DNA from: Halopelagius inordinatus
Lineage (GTDB): Archaea; Halobacteriota; Halobacteria; Halobacteriales; Haloferacaceae
Assembly: GCF_900113245.1 (NCBI RefSeq)
Contig: NZ_FOOQ01000008.1
Span: forward strand, 1 to 64,000
Direction of reading: 5' to 3'
DNA length: 64,000 bases
In this document: in pieces, positions 63,168 to 64,000 of the stretch
How the letters are laid out: each line of letters begins with the position of its first letter
Position numbering within the stretch: the first letter of the stretch is position 1
The notes under the pieces: model-generated
Databases searched by the model: none
What the model was told of the DNA's origin: nothing
What the model saw: only the letters and a program-made list of their open reading frames with translations
Translations under genes and position numbers: made by a program

Positions 63168-63389
63168 ATGGGTATAATCGGCACACTCAAAGAGACGTTC
63201 GAAGCGTCCACACAGTCGGCCGACCGCGGCCGCGGGACCGGCGAACCGGTCGGCGCGTACTGGTGTCACGACTGCGCGGAGCGGATTCCGGTCCGGGAGA
63301 CGGCGGGCGAGGACGCGCCCGACTGCCCGGAGTGCGGCGACGAGATGGAACTGGAGCGTTCGCCCGGTTCGACCGGGTGCGCCTGCTGA
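63168..63389 (+). CDS. Small zinc-ribbon protein
   Basis: A 73-residue protein with one zinc ribbon: YWCHDCAERIPVRETAGEDA then DCPECGDEMELER. Two further cysteines are at the C-terminus (GCAC). Family not recognised; small haloarchaeal zinc-finger proteins of this size are common and often regulatory. A TATA-like GGATTTAGG lies around 63130-63138. Convergent with the CobW gene; the stop codons are adjacent (63389 and 63390). Confidence 0.72.
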   Translation: MGIIGTLKETFEASTQSADRGRGTGEPVGAYWCHDCAERIPVRETAGEDAPDCPECGDEMELERSPGSTGCAC

Positions 63390-64000
63390 CTACGCGTCGG
63401 GCGTCGGTTCCGCGAGGGTCGTCCGGTCGCCGGGAGCGTCCGGAAACCGGGTTTCGGACTCGAACGCGGCCCAGTCGGCGGACATCTCCTCGTCGGTGAG
63501 GAGACAGTCGTCCAACGCCGCGACGAGTTCGTCTTCCTCCACGCCGCGTCCGATGAACACGAGTCCGGTCCGCCTGTCGCCCCACTCGTCGTCCCACTCG
63601 AACCCGAGGTCGGAGCGGTTGCGCCTGTAGGCGTCCTGTTCGAAGTCGGGGAGACTCGCCACCCAGCGACCGCTTCCCTCGACGTACGCCGAGGGACCGG
63701 CCTGACTGTACGTGAGTTGGGTCTCCTCCCGCCCCGCGACCCACATCGTCCCTTTCGACCGAATCACGCTCTCGGGGAGGTCCGAGAGGAGGGCGGCGAT
63801 ACGCTCGGGGTGGAACGGACGTCGCCGCAGGTAGGTGAACGAATCGACGCCGTACGCTTCCTCGGGATGCGCGTGGCCGCCGTGGTCATGGTCGTGCGTC
63901 TCGTCGCCGTGGTCGTGGTCGTGAGTCCCGTCTCCGTGTCCGTCCCCTGCGTCTCGGTCGGCGTCCGCAGTCTCGGCCGTCTCGAGCAACCGCCGCCAGC
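63390..64000 (-). CDS. CobW/G3E family GTPase metallochaperone, start beyond window
   Basis: Partial; the N-terminal GTPase domain is outside the right edge. Visible is the C-terminal part: a His/Asp-rich loop (HDHDHGDETHDHDHGGHAH within about residues 20-40 of the visible part) and the CobW_C domain (GVDSFTYLRRRPFHPERIAA, VIRSKGTMWVAG, RRTGLVFIGRGVEEDELVAA). Such proteins deliver zinc or cobalt to enzymes; the His-rich loop stores or senses metal. The stop codon TAG at 63390 is adjacent to that of the convergent zinc-ribbon gene. The GTPase motifs cannot be checked here. Confidence 0.88.
   Translation of the reverse strand, partial: WRRLLETAETADADRDAGDGHGDGTHDHDHGDETHDHDHGGHAHPEEAYGVDSFTYLRRRPFHPERIAALLSDLPESVIRSKGTMWVAGREETQLTYSQAGPSAYVEGSGRWVASLPDFEQDAYRRNRSDLGFEWDDEWGDRRTGLVFIGRGVEEDELVAALDDCLLTDEEMSADWAAFESETRFPDAPGDRTTLAEPTPDA

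Noticed and set aside
63870-63950. Repetitive GTGGTCGTGGTC tract considered as a tandem repeat element
   Set aside because: It encodes the His/Asp-rich metal-binding loop of the CobW protein in frame.

Overview
The window is chromosomal DNA of a halophilic archaeon (class Halobacteria). The evidence is the high GC content, very acidic proteins, third codon positions dominated by G/C, genes that mostly start directly about 25-30 nt downstream of a TTTAWN-type TATA box (leaderless mRNAs), and a gene set typical of haloarchaea: halophilic [2Fe-2S] ferredoxin, LDH-like malate dehydrogenase, Hel308, Hef, KEOPS Cgi121 and a bacterial-type NAD-dependent DNA ligase. A member of the Haloferacaceae seems likely, but I cannot fix the genus. 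I see no rRNA, tRNA, IS element, prophage or CRISPR array. Genes at both edges are cut: superoxide dismutase on the left and a CobW-type metallochaperone on the right.

Layout. 0-3 kb: superoxide dismutase, pirin, a winged-helix regulator and a Tat lipoprotein. 3-22 kb: a region rich in DNA maintenance genes (cgi121-hel308, hef, uvrC, ligA), interleaved with two ferredoxin/hypothetical genes, a membrane-anchored degenerate metzincin, malate dehydrogenase, a CBS protein and a two-gene ABC exporter. The ABC operon is bracketed by arrays of GC-rich hairpins. 22-31 kb: a HEAT-repeat protein, the methionine genes metY-metX-metY, and two tandem PiT phosphate permeases. 31-37 kb: [2Fe-2S] ferredoxin, preflagellin/prepilin peptidase PibD, hisI, a phosphohexomutase and hisA. 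37.5-42.5 kb: a cluster that looks like an archaeal counterpart of the SipW/TasA-camelysin fibre system. It has a camelysin-like Tat-exported protein (DUF1102), a SipW-type signal peptidase with an extra extracellular domain, a DUF5305 membrane protein and, divergently, a membrane-bound winged-helix protein coupled to a secreted protein. 42.5-52.5 kb: hisB, an ACT-domain regulator, a YigZ protein, a TAXI-type TRAP transporter (binding protein, DUF1850, fused permease) and an S9 peptidase.

52.6-57.9 kb is a thiamine salvage/uptake cluster: thiD-thiN fusion, tenA, an SSS-family symporter and an Nramp-like transporter. tenA, the symporter and the Nramp-like gene share an 18-bp promoter motif at almost the same distance from the start, and two of the genes are preceded by coupled 23-codon leader ORFs. 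58-61.3 kb is a divergent polysaccharide module (GH26-like hydrolase versus zinc ribbon plus family-2 glycosyltransferase). The rest is upp, small membrane proteins, an SRPBCC protein, a small zinc ribbon protein and the CobW gene.

The most interesting leads are the SipW/TasA-like cluster, the thiamine regulon motif with its leader ORFs and an Nramp homologue that has lost the metal ligands, and the membrane protein whose archaemetzincin domain lacks the catalytic glutamate.
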